A program made the translations under genes and the position numbers. Positions 11,480 through 22,405 of a stretch of 64,000 nt of DNA are shown piece by piece; the first letter of the stretch is position 1, and each line of letters opens with the position of its first letter. The stretch lies in NCBI GenBank assembly GCA_036250195.1, contig JAVHZZ010000005.1, positions 67,949,505 through 68,013,504 on the forward strand. Direction: 5' to 3'. The stretch comes from Mixophyes australis. Taxonomy: Eukaryota; Chordata; Amphibia; Anura; Limnodynastidae. Under the pieces are notes generated by a model. That model was not told the DNA's origin, did not search any database, and worked only from the letters and a program-made list of their open reading frames with translations.

Positions 11480-11835
11480 CTTTCCCTCTCTGCATCAGCC
11501 TCTCTGCCTTTCCTCACTACTTCATGAGCCCTTACTATTGCACTCCCTCGGTGGGTCCTCCAGTTCAACGCTGCTCTGGTGTCGCTACCCACCTTTGGAA
11601 TTACCTGCCATGGCCAATCAGACTCTCCCAGAGCCTTCAAATCTTTGAACACTCTCTCAAAATGCATCTGTTTATTAGAGCTTACCCTACTCCCACCGAC
11701 ACTGCGTACTAATGCACACTAACAACTGCCCCAATCTCCACTCTGAGCCACACTTGCTGGTTGTAGCTATGACCTCTTTCAATTAGAATGTAAGCTCTCT
11801 AATGAGCTGGGCCCTCCTTACCTTTGTTCTATCTC
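11480..11835 (+). pseudogene. L2-type LINE ORF2 C-terminal and 3' tail fragment
   Basis: The plus-strand frame at 11524-11712 reads LWNYLPWPIRLSQSLQIF followed by SLKMHLF, the usual C-terminal signature of vertebrate L2/CR1-type LINE ORF2 (LWNxLPxxIR...F.xxLKTHLF). It is followed by gaatgtaagctctctaatg and agctgggccctccttacc, the matching 3' untranslated tail. The fragment is 5'-truncated and has stops in the adjoining sequence. Confidence 0.75.
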
Positions 11836-11992
11836 ATATCTATCTGTTTAACTTAAATATCTTTCATATCTCTGTTGCCTGTCTAAAAGTTATCTAAAAT
11901 ATATCTATATTTCTATTTCATATTTTTCTTTCTATCTTATATCTCTCTTATATATATCTGCATGTCTGCCAAGCTATCTAATACTTCTCATC

Positions 11993-11993
11993 C

Positions 11994-12045
<52 letters not shown>
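11993..12045. repeat. (TATC)n microsatellite
   Basis: About 13 uninterrupted copies of tatc. Confidence 0.95.
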
Positions 12046-14139
12046 CATTTTAAAAAAACATTTTTCAACAATAAAATCATCATTTCTCCTTAGACAAATG
12101 TATTTAATCTTGCAGCCCTTTTTTCTTTGTTCGAACTTGTAGAGTTGGGTTTCATTATCTCTGACAGTTATCAGTAGAATTTATAGCACGACAGCTGTTT
12201 TCAGCAAGTAGAACTGCTAAAAACACATTTTGGATTTACTGTTAAAAATACAAATAAGGCATTGTAGAGTTATAGGGGTTATCTGTAGTATGTTTTAACA
12301 GATCCATTGTTTAGCTGTTATTGCGAATAACTTCAACCCTCTCTATTTAAGTACAGTTTAAACAAAATGATTTGACCTAATTATGCAGTAATAGAGAATA
12401 CTTCCTTATATACAAATCTAGTAATGTGATGACAAGTTGGAAGTTGTATATTAATGCACATACATATTTAGAATATGATACATTATAATTTTATTGATAT
12501 GCTGGGGGAAATTGCATTTTAATAATTAAAACAATAGCTTTATGCAAAATGTTAGTACAGTGCAATGTTAATTGAAATTTGGAGCTAGTTACTTTGAGCA
12601 AATCAATCCACTTGAAGTTGAAATGTGTACCAACTTGTGTAAGATGCTAGTACAAGACCTATCACTGTAAAGCAAATGAAAGGTAGTCAATCACAATGCA
12701 ACAGTTACCATCACATGGCCATAATTGCAGATTATTCATACTCTCTAACATCTATTCAATTAATTAAATACTGCAGAAGGTGTGGTTACAGGTTACATGA
12801 AAACTATATATTTGTGTGTACACACAAGCACATGTGCAATAAAAGGTCACATCAGAATGCATAAAAAAATTATATTATAAAATAAATGAACAGTGTCATC
12901 CTTAATAGAAAATATGCATTTTATTTTTTACATATTTTTTTAAACATCAAATGCATAAATGAGGATGCTTTTAAGGTGTACTGTTAACACAATGCCTTTT
13001 TATAGTCTATCTTACTTTTATACACATATTCAGTGCTACCTAGTTGGCACACATACCTGTTGTTTTTAAAGCAAAGACTATGCCGTGTTAGTCATCACTA
13101 TCAATCGGCTCTTACATCTGCAATATTACTGGTGCAAATGATAAGGTTGAAACAAAGCAAACATTCGAGGAAACCTATGACTTAGATCGGCCACATCTGC
13201 ATCAGATACGCAAGATAAGCTGCGCATACATTATCATCATCATCATTTTATTTATTTATTTATATATAAATGGACCAAATGTCCAAACATGAATCATGCT
13301 CTTTGCATTTTCTTAATGACCCAAGACTGGAAAGCACAGTAGTTTTCGGAAGGTGGTAAAATAGCGGAATAATCACGCTTTTCTTACATCTACAAAATAA
13401 AAGTAAATGTTTACATAAAATGGATTTGATGCCCTTCACAGTGTCAATCTGCAAGGTGCGTCCCACTAGCCCTTAGCAGTGAGTGGGCTACTGTGAAATG
13501 TACCACATAGCAAGTAGTGGATTTAGCAGGGAAAGTAATTCAGATTGCAGCCACATTGCATTCCATATTGCAAATCTCGATTTACTTTTACCAATACTTT
13601 CGGTTAAAAACAGGGAAAAATACAAGACAAATAGATTTACAGTATGAAGAGCACATATGATACTAGTATGGAATGTAACATGTGATTCCAAATAATGAAC
13701 CTGAAAAACTTCAGAATCATATATACAAAATGATAAGGAGATAAAACAAATAAAAACTATATGTTGCAGGTAAGTTACTATGGGCGTTATTCTTTATAAT
13801 ATTGTGCTTGAAGCAATAGATTGAATTCAATCACTGAAGCCAACCACTTGTAGTAACTGACATGAATTAAAGAGTAAGTATTAGGCTTCACATCCACTGA
13901 CATTTTACTGGCCTTTTTACTAACGTGTTAGAGCTCACTGTTGGCTTTCCAATGTGTTTATATGTTGTTAATGCAAAGAATGGAGTAGTTTTCCAGCAAA
14001 AACCTAACACTACAAACAGCTTTGCAAGTCACACTGAGTATCCCGTAACAGGTTTATTTTTTTTCTTTGTGTTTGTATTGGTGTCTTAAGCAGGTTCTAT
14101 GTGCCTAATTTGTTGTGTAAATGTTAACTGCTATAATGT
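12046..14139. other. No gene recognised; L2 tail relic at 13225-13265
   Basis: AT-rich DNA with short domain-free open frames. At 13225-13265 the sequence cattatcatcatcatc followed by (ttta)n resembles a minus-strand L2 or SINE tail. Nothing else could be classified. Confidence 0.45.
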
Positions 14140-15041
14140 ACTGTATGCAGGGCTGCCAAGAGGAATCCAGGGCCCGGGTACAACAAATTCATGGGGCCCC
14201 CCCCTCATAGTCGAGTAAGCCCCCAATTTTTTTTGCGCTGGCGGCGCAAAAAGTTTCGGTGATGTGGTCGTGCATTCAGGGGCGTGGCAATGTGCTGTTG
14301 GGGCATAGCTAGGCTAACGGCGGTGCAAAAATGTTCAGGGTGTGGTCATACATTTAGGGGCGTGGCAATGCGCCATTGGGGCGTGGCTAGCATCAAAATC
14401 ACTAGGTCCTGAATTCACCAGAGCGTCACATATGTCCCAGCACTCCTGACTTTTAAGACATCTAGCACCACAGTGTAGTATACAAAGAATGTAGTGTGTA
14501 CACAAACAGTTTAGTCTTGGCCTGCACCTTACATTGAGCACAACACTCACCAAAAATTTACATTGTTCCTACTAGAATCACAATATTACACACTCTCTGC
14601 TGCTCTCTCCTACCTGTTCTTCTCACTTTCACCACCTGTGACTGCTGCTTTCTTTAGTTGCGGCTTGTCCGGATCCTGGAATGTTGAAGGACCTATTTGG
14701 GGGAAAAAAAATGGCTACATTTAGAAAATTACAGCCAGCCCCGGCGTTAAATCAATAGCACCCACAATTAATAATTAAGCCTTCCTCCAGCCCCAACATT
14801 AAAATAATAGTATTCACATTTAATAAATAAACTTATTCCCTTCCTGCAAACATCAATACCTATTTCCCGCAATCATACTGCCATTAAATAACTCATAGTC
14901 ACATTTAATAAATAGACCTCATTCTCCCTAAACTCACCCCCATATTCAATAGCCCCCAAACCACCCCATCTTAAATTAATAGTCCCCACTATTAAATTAA
15001 ATTTCCCCACCATCACCCTACAAACAAAATAGCACCAATTA

Positions 15042-15350
15042 ATTAGTGCTTCTCTCCCCTTTTTTTAAAAAAAAAATTAGTGCTTCTCTCCCCTTTTTTT
15101 TTTTAAATTAGTGCTTCTCTCCCCCTTTTTTTTTTAAATTAGTGCTTCTCTCCCCTTTTTATTTTAATTAGTGTTTCTCTCCCCTTTTTTTTTAGTGTTT
15201 CTCTTCCTTTTTTTTAATTAGTGCTTCTCTCCCATTTTATTTTAATTAGTGTTTCTCTCCCCTTTTTATTTTATTTAGTGTTTCTCTTCCTTTTTTTTAA
15301 TTAGTGCTTCTCTCCCCTTTTTTTTTTACTCTCTGCCTCTCTCCCCTGTT
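15042..15350. repeat. Tandem ttagtgcttctctcccc + T-run repeat
   Basis: About nine units of 28-35 bp, each ttagtg(c/t)ttctctcccc followed by a variable run of T and aaatt. Unit length varies mainly with the T-run, as expected from slippage. It lies inside the hAT-like element. Confidence 0.85.
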
Positions 15351-15492
15351 TTTTTTTTTACTCCCTTTTCTTTATAGCACTGTCCATTTCTGTTTCCCTC
15401 CCCTTGCCTCTCCGCTTCTTTACTTACCTTCTTTCTTTTCTTCTCTTCTCTTCTGTCTTCTCTTATTTCTTCTGGTCTTGTCTGGTGCTCCT

Positions 15493-15540
15493 CACTGACT
15501 GACGGGCGTGACTTGATGACGTCACGCCCGGCAGTCAGTG
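15493..15540. repeat. Palindrome with 20-bp arms inside the hAT-like element
   Basis: Left arm CACTGACTGACGGGCGTGAC pairs with right arm GTCACGCCCGGCAGTCAGTG with one mismatch across an 8-bp spacer. It includes tgacgtca, a CRE-like octamer. A similar palindrome is at 5036-5075. Confidence 0.85.
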
Positions 15541-15841
15541 TGAATGAAGAAGAGAGGAAGGAGGGACGCAGCGCCGATCACGTGAGTATGAATCTCTTTT
15601 CTTTTTTTTTTTTTCCAGCTCCCCCCACCAACGACGGCCCCTACCCCCCCCCCCCCCCCCCCCCCCCCGCGGAAAAAAAGAAATAAATTATTCACAAAAA
15701 ATCGGCAAATAGAAAAAATAAAAAAAAATAAAAGTTTACAAATTAGCACGCGTGGACCCGGCCCGGGCCCCTTGGCAGGCCCGGGCCCGGGTAAAATGTA
15801 CCCGCCCCCCCCCCCCCCCTCTCGGCGGTCCTGACTGTATG

Positions 15842-16514
15842 TATGTATGTATGTATGCACTGCACACTTTGAACAACACTATGGGAGGTGTTGGTGCCTT
15901 ACCACTTCTTCAGTCAGAACATGGTTATATCATACACAGCACAATGCAAACACTATACATAAATGAGCCCTTATAAATGTAAAATCACAACAACACACAA
16001 TGAAAATAATTTAGTTTTCTGATCTATTATCAGATCATTTACCTCGATACCTGTAAATTTCTTCCTGCATTAAAAAAAGTTTAATTTTGTGCAAGATTGT
16101 GCATAGGACATAGTATAGTTCCACATTTTGTTTTATGTTAAGATAAATCATGTTTTTTTTGTGTAATTAGCCTTTTAATTCACCTTGTGATACCGTGAAA
16201 AGTCAAAGCAATGTAGTTGTGCAAGCCTGCACTAGTCGCCTGTGATCTTTCCAGTTATGATGTCATATATGGGCTGTTGATATACAGATAGCATATATTT
16301 AACCACTACACTGAGTGAAGCAATATAGCTTTGCTGTCAAAGACCATTATTTTTTCAGTGTTACAGTTAAACATTGTTAGAATATTTTGTCTAAGCCTAA
16401 CCACAATTTCACAGCTACAATTATTTTACCTGTAATTGACCTTGTCTTTATTCAAGACCATTTGTATGTAATATGATCTAAAGTGGGAAATATTTTCATG
16501 TCAAACACTGTTTA
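15842..16514. other. No feature recognised
   Basis: A short (gtat)n run follows the target duplication at 15837-15857; the remainder is AT-rich DNA without recognisable elements. Confidence 0.5.
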
Positions 16515-16796
16515 GGGCAGCATGGTGGCTTAGTGGTTAGCACTTCTGCCTCACAGCACTGGGGTCATGAGTTCAATTCCCGACCATGGCTTTATCTGTG
16601 TGAAGTTTGTATGTTCTCCAAGTGTTCACGCGGGTTTCCTCTGGGTGCTCAGGTTTACTCCCACACTAGAAAAACATACTGGTAGTTTAATTGGCTGCTA
16701 TCAAATTGACCCTAGTCTGTGTGAGTGAGTGTGTATGTTAGGGAATTTAGACTGTAAGCTCCAATGGGGCAGGGACTGATGTGAGTGAGTTCTATG
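16515..16796 (+). mobile_element. tRNA-headed SINE, 5' part (split by hAT insertion)
   Basis: It begins gggcagcatggtggc. An A-box-like tggcttagtggttagca and a B-box-like gagttcaattcccgacc give an internal Pol III promoter. The body (gtatgttctccaagtg, then ggtttcctctgggtgctc) is a conserved SINE core found widely in fish and frogs. The copy stops at the hAT insertion and its L2-like tail resumes after 22470. A reverse-oriented sibling is at 47308-47663. Confidence 0.85.
16789..16796. repeat. Left target-site duplication of the hAT element (GTTCTATG)
   Basis: Eight bases identical to 22463-22470, immediately outside TAGAGATGG. Confidence 0.95.
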
Positions 16797-16817
16797 TAGA
16801 GATGGTCACTGACCCCC

Positions 16818-16945
16818 GTGTTTTGGTTTTGGATTCGGTTTTGGATCTGGATTACCGTCGTGTTTTGGTTTTGGTTTTGGTTTTGCAAAACCGCCATTGC
16901 GTGTTTTGGTTTTGGTTTTGGTTTTGTTTGGTTTTGTTTTGCTAT
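16818..16945. repeat. TTTTGG subterminal repeats of the hAT element
   Basis: GTTTTGG and TTTTGG recur more than a dozen times just inside one end, with two gcgtgttttgg-type restarts. Short subterminal repeats are usually transposase binding sites in hAT elements. The deleted copy carries the complementary CCAAAA repeats at about 62803-62920. Confidence 0.9.
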
Positions 16946-17081
16946 TTTGTTGGAAAATACATGTTTTTGTGCCTAAAATAACCCAATTTAGTGCTCCAAC
17001 TGTTTTAGAGATAAGTAATCTAATTGTTGAGGTAATAAATCATCCAAAAAAACTGTTTAATTCTTCGTTGGTAGGCCTTCA

Positions 17082-17087
17082 TTTATT
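17082..17087 (-). terminator. Candidate polyadenylation signal (AATAAA) for the transposase
   Basis: On the minus strand this reads AATAAA, about 1 kb past the stop codon and beyond the 3' array, so the array would be 3' untranslated sequence. In the deleted copy a 6-base loss at the equivalent place (near 62656) removes the hexamer. Confidence 0.3.
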
Positions 17088-17195
17088 CTACACACAAAAC
17101 AGATTGTCTTCCTCTCCATCTATGCATATTGGCAATGCAGCCATCGTCTTTGAATGTATATTACACCCTACACTTATAGTTAAATATGTAAAGAA

Positions 17196-17945
17196 ATGGA
17201 AAAAGACAGTTTGCTTTCTGTCTCTATAGGCCCCCCTCCACTTTTTTAAAAAAACAAAAAATTCAGCCATTATAGACTGTACAATATTAATTGACATGGA
17301 GAAAGCCAGTTTGGTTTCTGTCTCTCAAGGCCCCCCTCCACTTGTATAAAATACCAAAAAATTCAGCCATTATAGACTGTACAATATTAATTGACATGGA
17401 GAAAGCCAGTTTGGTTTCTGTCTCTCAAGGCCCCCCTCCACTTGTATAAAATACCAAAAAATTCAGCCATTATAGACTGTACAATATTAATTGACATGGA
17501 GAAAGCCAGTTTGGTTTCTGTCTCTCAAGGCCCCCCTCCACTTGTATAAAATACTAAAAAATTCAGCCATTATAGACTGTACAATATTAATTGACATGGA
17601 GAAAGACAGTTTGGGGTCACTCTGTCTCTCTAGGCCCCCCTCCACTTGTATAAAATACCAAAAAATTCAGCCATTATAGACTGTACAATATTAATTGACA
17701 TGGAGAAAGCCAGTTTGGTTTCTGTCTCTCTAGGCCCCCCTCCACTTGTATAAAATACTAAAAAATTCAGCCATTATAGACTGTACAATATTAATTGACA
17801 TGGAGAAAGACAGTTTGGGGTCACTCTGTCTCTCTAGGCCCCCCTCCACTTGTATAAAATACCCAAAAATTCAGCCATTATAGACTGTACAATATTATGA
17901 AAAATGGACAAAGCCAGTTTAGGGTCACTCTGTCTATGACACCCT
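17196..17945. repeat. 3' tandem array, ~100-105-bp unit, about 7 copies
   Basis: Each unit carries aggcccccctccacttgt, then ttcagccattatagactgt, then acaatattaattgacatgg and agaaagccagtttgg. Landmarks recur at 17301, 17401, 17501, 17601, 17704 and 17804. Units ending gacagtttggggtcactctg are 5 bp longer. The array lies between the transposase stop and the TTTTGG end. Homologous units lie in the deleted copy at 62090-62560. Confidence 0.95.
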
Positions 17946-18093
17946 ACCCTTAAGGATAAATTGCCCTAACAGCAGCCTTTCAAGATGGTATGTGATATGG
18001 AAATGCCACAAGTCCCTTTCCTCTTTGGGGGTAGATTGCACCCTACACTTACATAGAAAGTTTTAAAAAGATGTTATCGGCATCATCTTCAGC

Positions 18094-21087
18094 TTAATCC
18101 TCACCCTCATCAGTGTGTACGTCATCATCACAGACTATCAATTCATCGCCGCTTGAATCCGCCATTAGAGAACAGTCAGTGCTTGGATGTCTTGGATGGT
18201 GAAGGCCTTCCTCGTGGAAGATGTAGTTCATTTTTATAAACATCATTTTCTCCACATTTTTGGGAAGTAACCTTCTACGGCGATCACTGACTAAGTTCCC
18301 TGCTGTGCTGAACACTCGTTCAGAGTACACACTGGAGGGTGGGCAGCTTAGGTATTGCAAAGCAAGTTTGTACATGGGTTTCCAAATGGCCTGCTTTTCT
18401 TCCCAGTAAGGAAAGGGACTGTCTGACATTTCCATATCAACTACCTCTTGAAAGTAATCCTCCACCATCCTTTGCATGTTTATACTCATATTGGATGGAG
18501 TTATGGGCAAAGTGACACATTTTTTTGAAAAATCCTTCAAACCAGCCCAGATGTTAAATTGTTCTGGTCTGCCCCCTGTGTCTTCCCTGCTTCTTTTTTG
18601 GAAATTTAATTTTTTACGAGCAACAGCTTGAGAAAGTGAAGGAGGACACGTCGTCAAGCCGAGGCCCAGTTCAGCGGCCAACTTGCTGAGCAATAGCTCC
18701 TTGCAAAAGTTCACATCTCGCTCATTTACAAGTAAAGACTCAATGTAGGTTTTAAACCTTGGATCAAGCACAGTGGCCAAAACGTACTGATCCGAGTTCA
18801 AGATCTTAATAACTCGAGGATCATTGTGAAGCGAATTAAGTACTTGATCGACAAGGCCAACATACTTTGCTGAATTGCTTGCTTTCAGCTCCTCCTTCAT
18901 TTTCTCAAGCTGCTTTTCCAATAGTCTAATTAAAGGAATGACTTGGCTCAAACTAGCAGAGTCTGCACTGACCTCACATGTCACAACTTCAAATGGTTTC
19001 AGCACCTTGCACAGCACTGAAAGGATTCCCCACTGTGCAAGAGTGAAATACATCCCCCCTCCTTTCCCAATGTCATGACTTGTGCAATATGCTTGGATGG
19101 CTTTGCGCTGTTCCTCCATCCTCTGAAGCATGTACAGGGTGGAATTCCACCGAGTTACCACCTCTTGCTTAAGTTGGTGGCAGGGCAAGTTAAACTGCTC
19201 TTGGAGCTGCTGTAATCTCCTACATGCTGTGGCTGAATGCCTGAAATGGCCTGAAATTTTACGGGCCACCGAAAGCATCTCCTGCACCTCACGGTTATTT
19301 CGTAGGAAGCTCTGCACCACCAAGTTGATGGTGTGAGCAAAACAGGGAATATGTTGGAAATCACCCAGCTGTAATGCTCGCACTATATTGTTGGCGTTAT
19401 CTGAAATGACATACCCTGGGGAGAGTCCGAGTGGTATAAGCCATGCATCAATCACATCTCTCAGTTTGCGTAACAAATTGTCAGCCGTATGCCTGTTAGT
19501 GAAGCCGGTGATACAAAGAGTGGCCTGCCTGTGACAAATGTTACGTAGTGGTGTACATGCTGCTGCTGTTCCTGCTGGTGAAGGTGAATGACCAACCCAG
19601 TGGGCTGTCACAGTCATATAGTCTTTGGTTTGGCCACTTCCACTTGTCCACATATCTGTGGTTAAGTGAACAGTGGGCAGAATGGCATTTTTCAGCGCAA
19701 TCTCTACATTTTTACACACTTTTTGGTATAGTTGTGGAATAGCTTTACGGGAGAAATGGTGTCGCGATGGAATTCTGTAACGCGGACACAAAACCTCAAT
19801 TAACTGTGAAAAACCAGCTGCGTTTATTGTGGAGATTGGACGCAGATCTAACACTAACATTGCAGCCATGGCGTCTGTGATTCGCTTGGCGACTGGGTGA
19901 CTGCTGTCATATTTGCTTCCCCTCGCAAATGATTGTTTCACAGTTAATTGCTGAAATGTAGGACTGCTCATTTTATTCACCTGCCTCTGGGATGACGATT
20001 CACCCCCAGCAGCAGCAACAGCAGCAGCAGGACTAACGCTTTCTTCAGAGGAATCAATAATAGTGCCGGAGTCATCCAGCCTTAAGTGGGATGCCGGGCT
20101 AACTCCGAGCGCTACTGAGGATATTGATGAGGATGGTGTGGTGGGTGTATTTTGTAGCCGTCGGTATGTCGGTGAGCGGAGGGTCTTAGCTGATGAGGGA
20201 GTGCTTGTATTCTTTTGGGAAGAACTTTCAGCTTTTCCCAACACTTTGCCATGAACTCTCATTAAATGGCGTAACATAGACGAGGTTCCAAGATGGTTAA
20301 GGTCCCTCCCTCGACTGACTGTGGCTTCACATACACTACAAATGGCTATACAATTGTTGTCTGGATTTGGGTAGAAATAATTCCACACATAAGAAGTGGA
20401 TTTTTTTGTTTTATGCCCAGGCATGACAATGGCCTTTTTCTTGTCACGTGCCAGAACTGCTGCCACTGGTGCAGGACTTACACAAACAACCTCATCCTCA
20501 TCAACATCCTCATTAGCGCCCTCGTCGCCTACACAAATCTCCCCCTCATCCTCTTCTAATTCCAAAGTGGCATCCTCAATTTGGGTATCACCGGCTACAC
20601 TCGGGCTATTAAGGCACACATCAGCAGAATGCTCACGATTAGACATCCCACTGTTGGATGGACTCTCCACAGGGATTGTTGTCATTTGTGAATCAGAGCA
20701 AATATTCTCCTGTAATGCCTCACTGTTATCTTGCAGCTCAGCTTTGACGCGTAACAGTAGTTGTGCACCAATTGTAGGCTGGGTAACTTTTTGGGATCTG
20801 CCACTAATAGCCAAAGGTGAAGGCCTCATTCTCTCTTTGCCACTGCGTGTGTAGAATGGCATGCTTGCAATTTTTTTTTTATCGTCACTTAACTTTTGCT
20901 CAGTTACACTTCTTTTTCGCTTCAATACAGTAAATTTTTTTTTGGTTTTTGTTTTTTGCACTAATTTGAAAACACTCTGTTGTTTGACATCGCCTTGGCC
21001 AGATGACGTACTGGGAACACTAACATCAGGACTGGTGACAGAACCTGGTTGCTCATTTAGATCATATGTGGACTGCTTTGAATCCAT
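18094..21087 (-). CDS. hAT-superfamily transposase with BED zinc finger, intact (997 aa)
   Basis: Uninterrupted 997-residue frame for the enzyme expected to cut the element's ends and insert it elsewhere, acting in the nucleus. Residues 1-225 are a hydrophilic extension with a basic KRKR at 57-60 (nuclear import candidate), the motif MPFYTRSGKERMRP at 76-89 and an acidic stretch at 171-199. A BED zinc finger spans about 226-280 (C250, C253, H274, H279). The RNase-H-like core shows TTDMWTS (D478) and ISDNANNIVRAL (D563), followed by PCFAHTINLV (C582, H585) and TRWNSTLYML (R646, W647). The hAT dimerisation motif is YLSCPPSSVYSERVFSTAGN at about 912-931, where E923 is the likely third acidic residue. 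The tail after 950 is acidic. The start is the first ATG after the tandem array and matches the start in the deleted copy. All key residues are present, so catalytic competence is plausible but unproven. Confidence 0.95.
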   Translation of the reverse strand: MDSKQSTYDLNEQPGSVTSPDVSVPSTSSGQGDVKQQSVFKLVQKTKTKKKFTVLKRKRSVTEQKLSDDKKKIASMPFYTRSGKERMRPSPLAISGRSQKVTQPTIGAQLLLRVKAELQDNSEALQENICSDSQMTTIPVESPSNSGMSNREHSADVCLNSPSVAGDTQIEDATLELEEDEGEICVGDEGANEDVDEDEVVCVSPAPVAAVLARDKKKAIVMPGHKTKKSTSYVWNYFYPNPDNNCIAICSVCEATVSRGRDLNHLGTSSMLRHLMRVHGKVLGKAESSSQKNTSTPSSAKTLRSPTYRRLQNTPTTPSSSISSVALGVSPASHLRLDDSGTIIDSSEESVSPAAAVAAAGGESSSQRQVNKMSSPTFQQLTVKQSFARGSKYDSSHPVAKRITDAMAAMLVLDLRPISTINAAGFSQLIEVLCPRYRIPSRHHFSRKAIPQLYQKVCKNVEIALKNAILPTVHLTTDMWTSGSGQTKDYMTVTAHWVGHSPSPAGTAAACTPLRNICHRQATLCITGFTNRHTADNLLRKLRDVIDAWLIPLGLSPGYVISDNANNIVRALQLGDFQHIPCFAHTINLVVQSFLRNNREVQEMLSVARKISGHFRHSATACRRLQQLQEQFNLPCHQLKQEVVTRWNSTLYMLQRMEEQRKAIQAYCTSHDIGKGGGMYFTLAQWGILSVLCKVLKPFEVVTCEVSADSASLSQVIPLIRLLEKQLEKMKEELKASNSAKYVGLVDQVLNSLHNDPRVIKILNSDQYVLATVLDPRFKTYIESLLVNERDVNFCKELLLSKLAAELGLGLTTCPPSLSQAVARKKLNFQKRSREDTGGRPEQFNIWAGLKDFSKKCVTLPITPSNMSINMQRMVEDYFQEVVDMEMSDSPFPYWEEKQAIWKPMYKLALQYLSCPPSSVYSERVFSTAGNLVSDRRRRLLPKNVEKMMFIKMNYIFHEEGLHHPRHPSTDCSLMADSSGDELIVCDDDVHTDEGED

Positions 21088-21100
21088 TCTGAGCGCAAAC

Positions 21101-22120
21101 CACTGGGGAGTGCTAAAAATTATTTAGTAGATTCTGCTGACAGTTATGACTTTTGACAGCCAGAAATATTAATGCACAATTAGGGAGGACACCCCAAAAA
21201 CACTGAGGAGTGCTAAAAATTATTGAGTAGATACTGCTGACAGATATGACTTTTGACAGCCAGAAATATTAATGCACAATTAGGGAGGACACCCCAAAAA
21301 CACTGAGGAGTGCTAAAAATTATTGAGTAGATACTGCTGACAGATATGACTTTTGACAGCCAGAAATATTAATGCACAATTAGGGAGGACACCCCAAAAA
21401 CACTGAGGAGTGCTAAAAATTATTGAGTAGATACTGCTGACAGATATGACTTTTGACAGCCAGAAATATTAATGCACAATTAGGGAGGACACCCCAAAAA
21501 CACTGAGGAGTGCTAAAAATTATTGAGTAGATACTGCTGACAGATATGACTTTTGACAGCCAGAAATATTAATGCACAATTAGGGAGGACACCCCAAAAA
21601 CACTGAGGAGTGCTAAAAATTATTGAGTAGATACTGCTGACAGATATGACTTTTGACAGCCAGAAATATTAATGCACAATTAGGGAGGACACCCCAAAAA
21701 CACTGAGGAGTGCTAAAAATTATTGAGTAGATACTGCTGACAGATATGACTTTTGACAGCCAGAAATATTAATGCACAATTAGGGAGGACACCCCAAAAA
21801 CACTGAGGAGTGCTAAAAATTATTGAGTAGATACTGCTGACAGATATGACTTTTGACAGCCAGAAATATTAATGCACAATTAGGGAGGACACCCCAAAAA
21901 CACTGAGGAGTGCTAAAAATTATTGAGTAGATACTGCTGACAGATATGACTTTTGACAGCCAGAAATATTAATGCACAATTAGGGAGGACACCCCAAAAA
22001 CACTGAGGTGTGCTACAAATTATTTAGTAGATACTGCTGACAGATATGACTTTTGACAGCCAGAAATATTAATGCACAATTATGGGGGACACCCCAAAAG
22101 CGCTGGGGAGTGCCAAATTT
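21101..22120. repeat. 5' tandem array, exact 100-bp unit, 10 periods
   Basis: The unit contains cactgaggagtgctaaaaat, then actgctgacagatatgac, then ccagaaatattaatgcacaa and gggaggacaccccaaaa. It repeats every 100 bp from 21101 to 22101. Internal units are almost identical, whereas the outermost ones carry shared variants. It lies between the TATA-like box and the transposase start codon, in the leader of any transcript. The sibling copy has 11 periods. Confidence 0.97.
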
Positions 22121-22280
22121 GAAGAAAAAATAATAAACCTCTATCCTCCTCTCTGCACTAGCGATTTTGGTTAGAGCAATTGCAAGAACAATATTGTATT
22201 CTCTGTCCCTGCTCTAATTAGCCTATGACTACACCCTGCTCTCTCCCTCTGTCAAATGGCGATGGATTGCTGTGGAGGCG

Positions 22281-22292
22281 TGTATTTATAAA
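22281..22292 (-). promoter_or_regulatory. TATA-like box of the hAT transposase
   Basis: On the minus strand this reads TTTATAAATACA, about 1.2 kb upstream of the start codon and just before the leader and array. The same box is at 60116-60127 in the sibling copy, and a similar CATAAATA lies at the matching place in the third relative (33857). Confidence 0.55.
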
Positions 22293-22377
22293 GTTGAAGT
22301 ATCGCGAGAACCGAGTCCCGAGATCCGACAACGTCACAATGACGTTCGGCCTCGATTTGGATTCGGAATGGGCGGGA

Positions 22378-22405
22378 GAGTACCGAGCTGCTCAGCTCGG
22401 TACTC
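22378..22405. repeat. Subterminal hairpin of the hAT element
   Basis: GAGTACCGAGCTG and CAGCTCGGTACTC are perfect 13-bp arms separated by 2 bp. Neighbouring aacgtca...tgacgtt and ggttctcggagaacc repeats make this a hairpin-rich end. It is conserved at 60003-60030 in the sibling. Confidence 0.9.

Larger units (their letters stand above)
14148..15833. mobile_element. Non-autonomous hAT-like DNA transposon, 1,686 bp
   Basis: Terminal inverted repeats are CAGGGCTGCCAAGAGG at the left and the complement of CAGGACCGCCGAGAGG at the right. An exact 8-bp target duplication, ACTGTATG, lies at 14140-14147 and 15834-15841. An 8-bp duplication with CAGGG-type ends is characteristic of hAT. There is no transposase frame. 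Inside are GGGCCCGGGT-rich subterminal repeats, a ttagtgcttctctcccc tandem repeat, a 20-bp-arm palindrome and a run of about 25 C. A (GTAT)n run follows the right duplication. Confidence 0.88.

Noticed and set aside
15304..15498. Leu/Phe-rich small membrane protein
   Set aside because: Pyrimidine-rich tandem repeat inside a non-autonomous hAT-like element.
16515..16590. Functional tRNA gene
   Set aside because: A and B boxes are present but embedded in a SINE with conserved core and L2 tail; no cloverleaf.
20396..20854. 152-residue plus-strand frame opposite the transposase
   Set aside because: Shadow of the minus-strand transposase, with no domain of its own.
21101..22120. CRISPR-like array
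   Set aside because: The whole 100-bp unit is repeated, with no unique spacers, and the context is a eukaryotic transposon.
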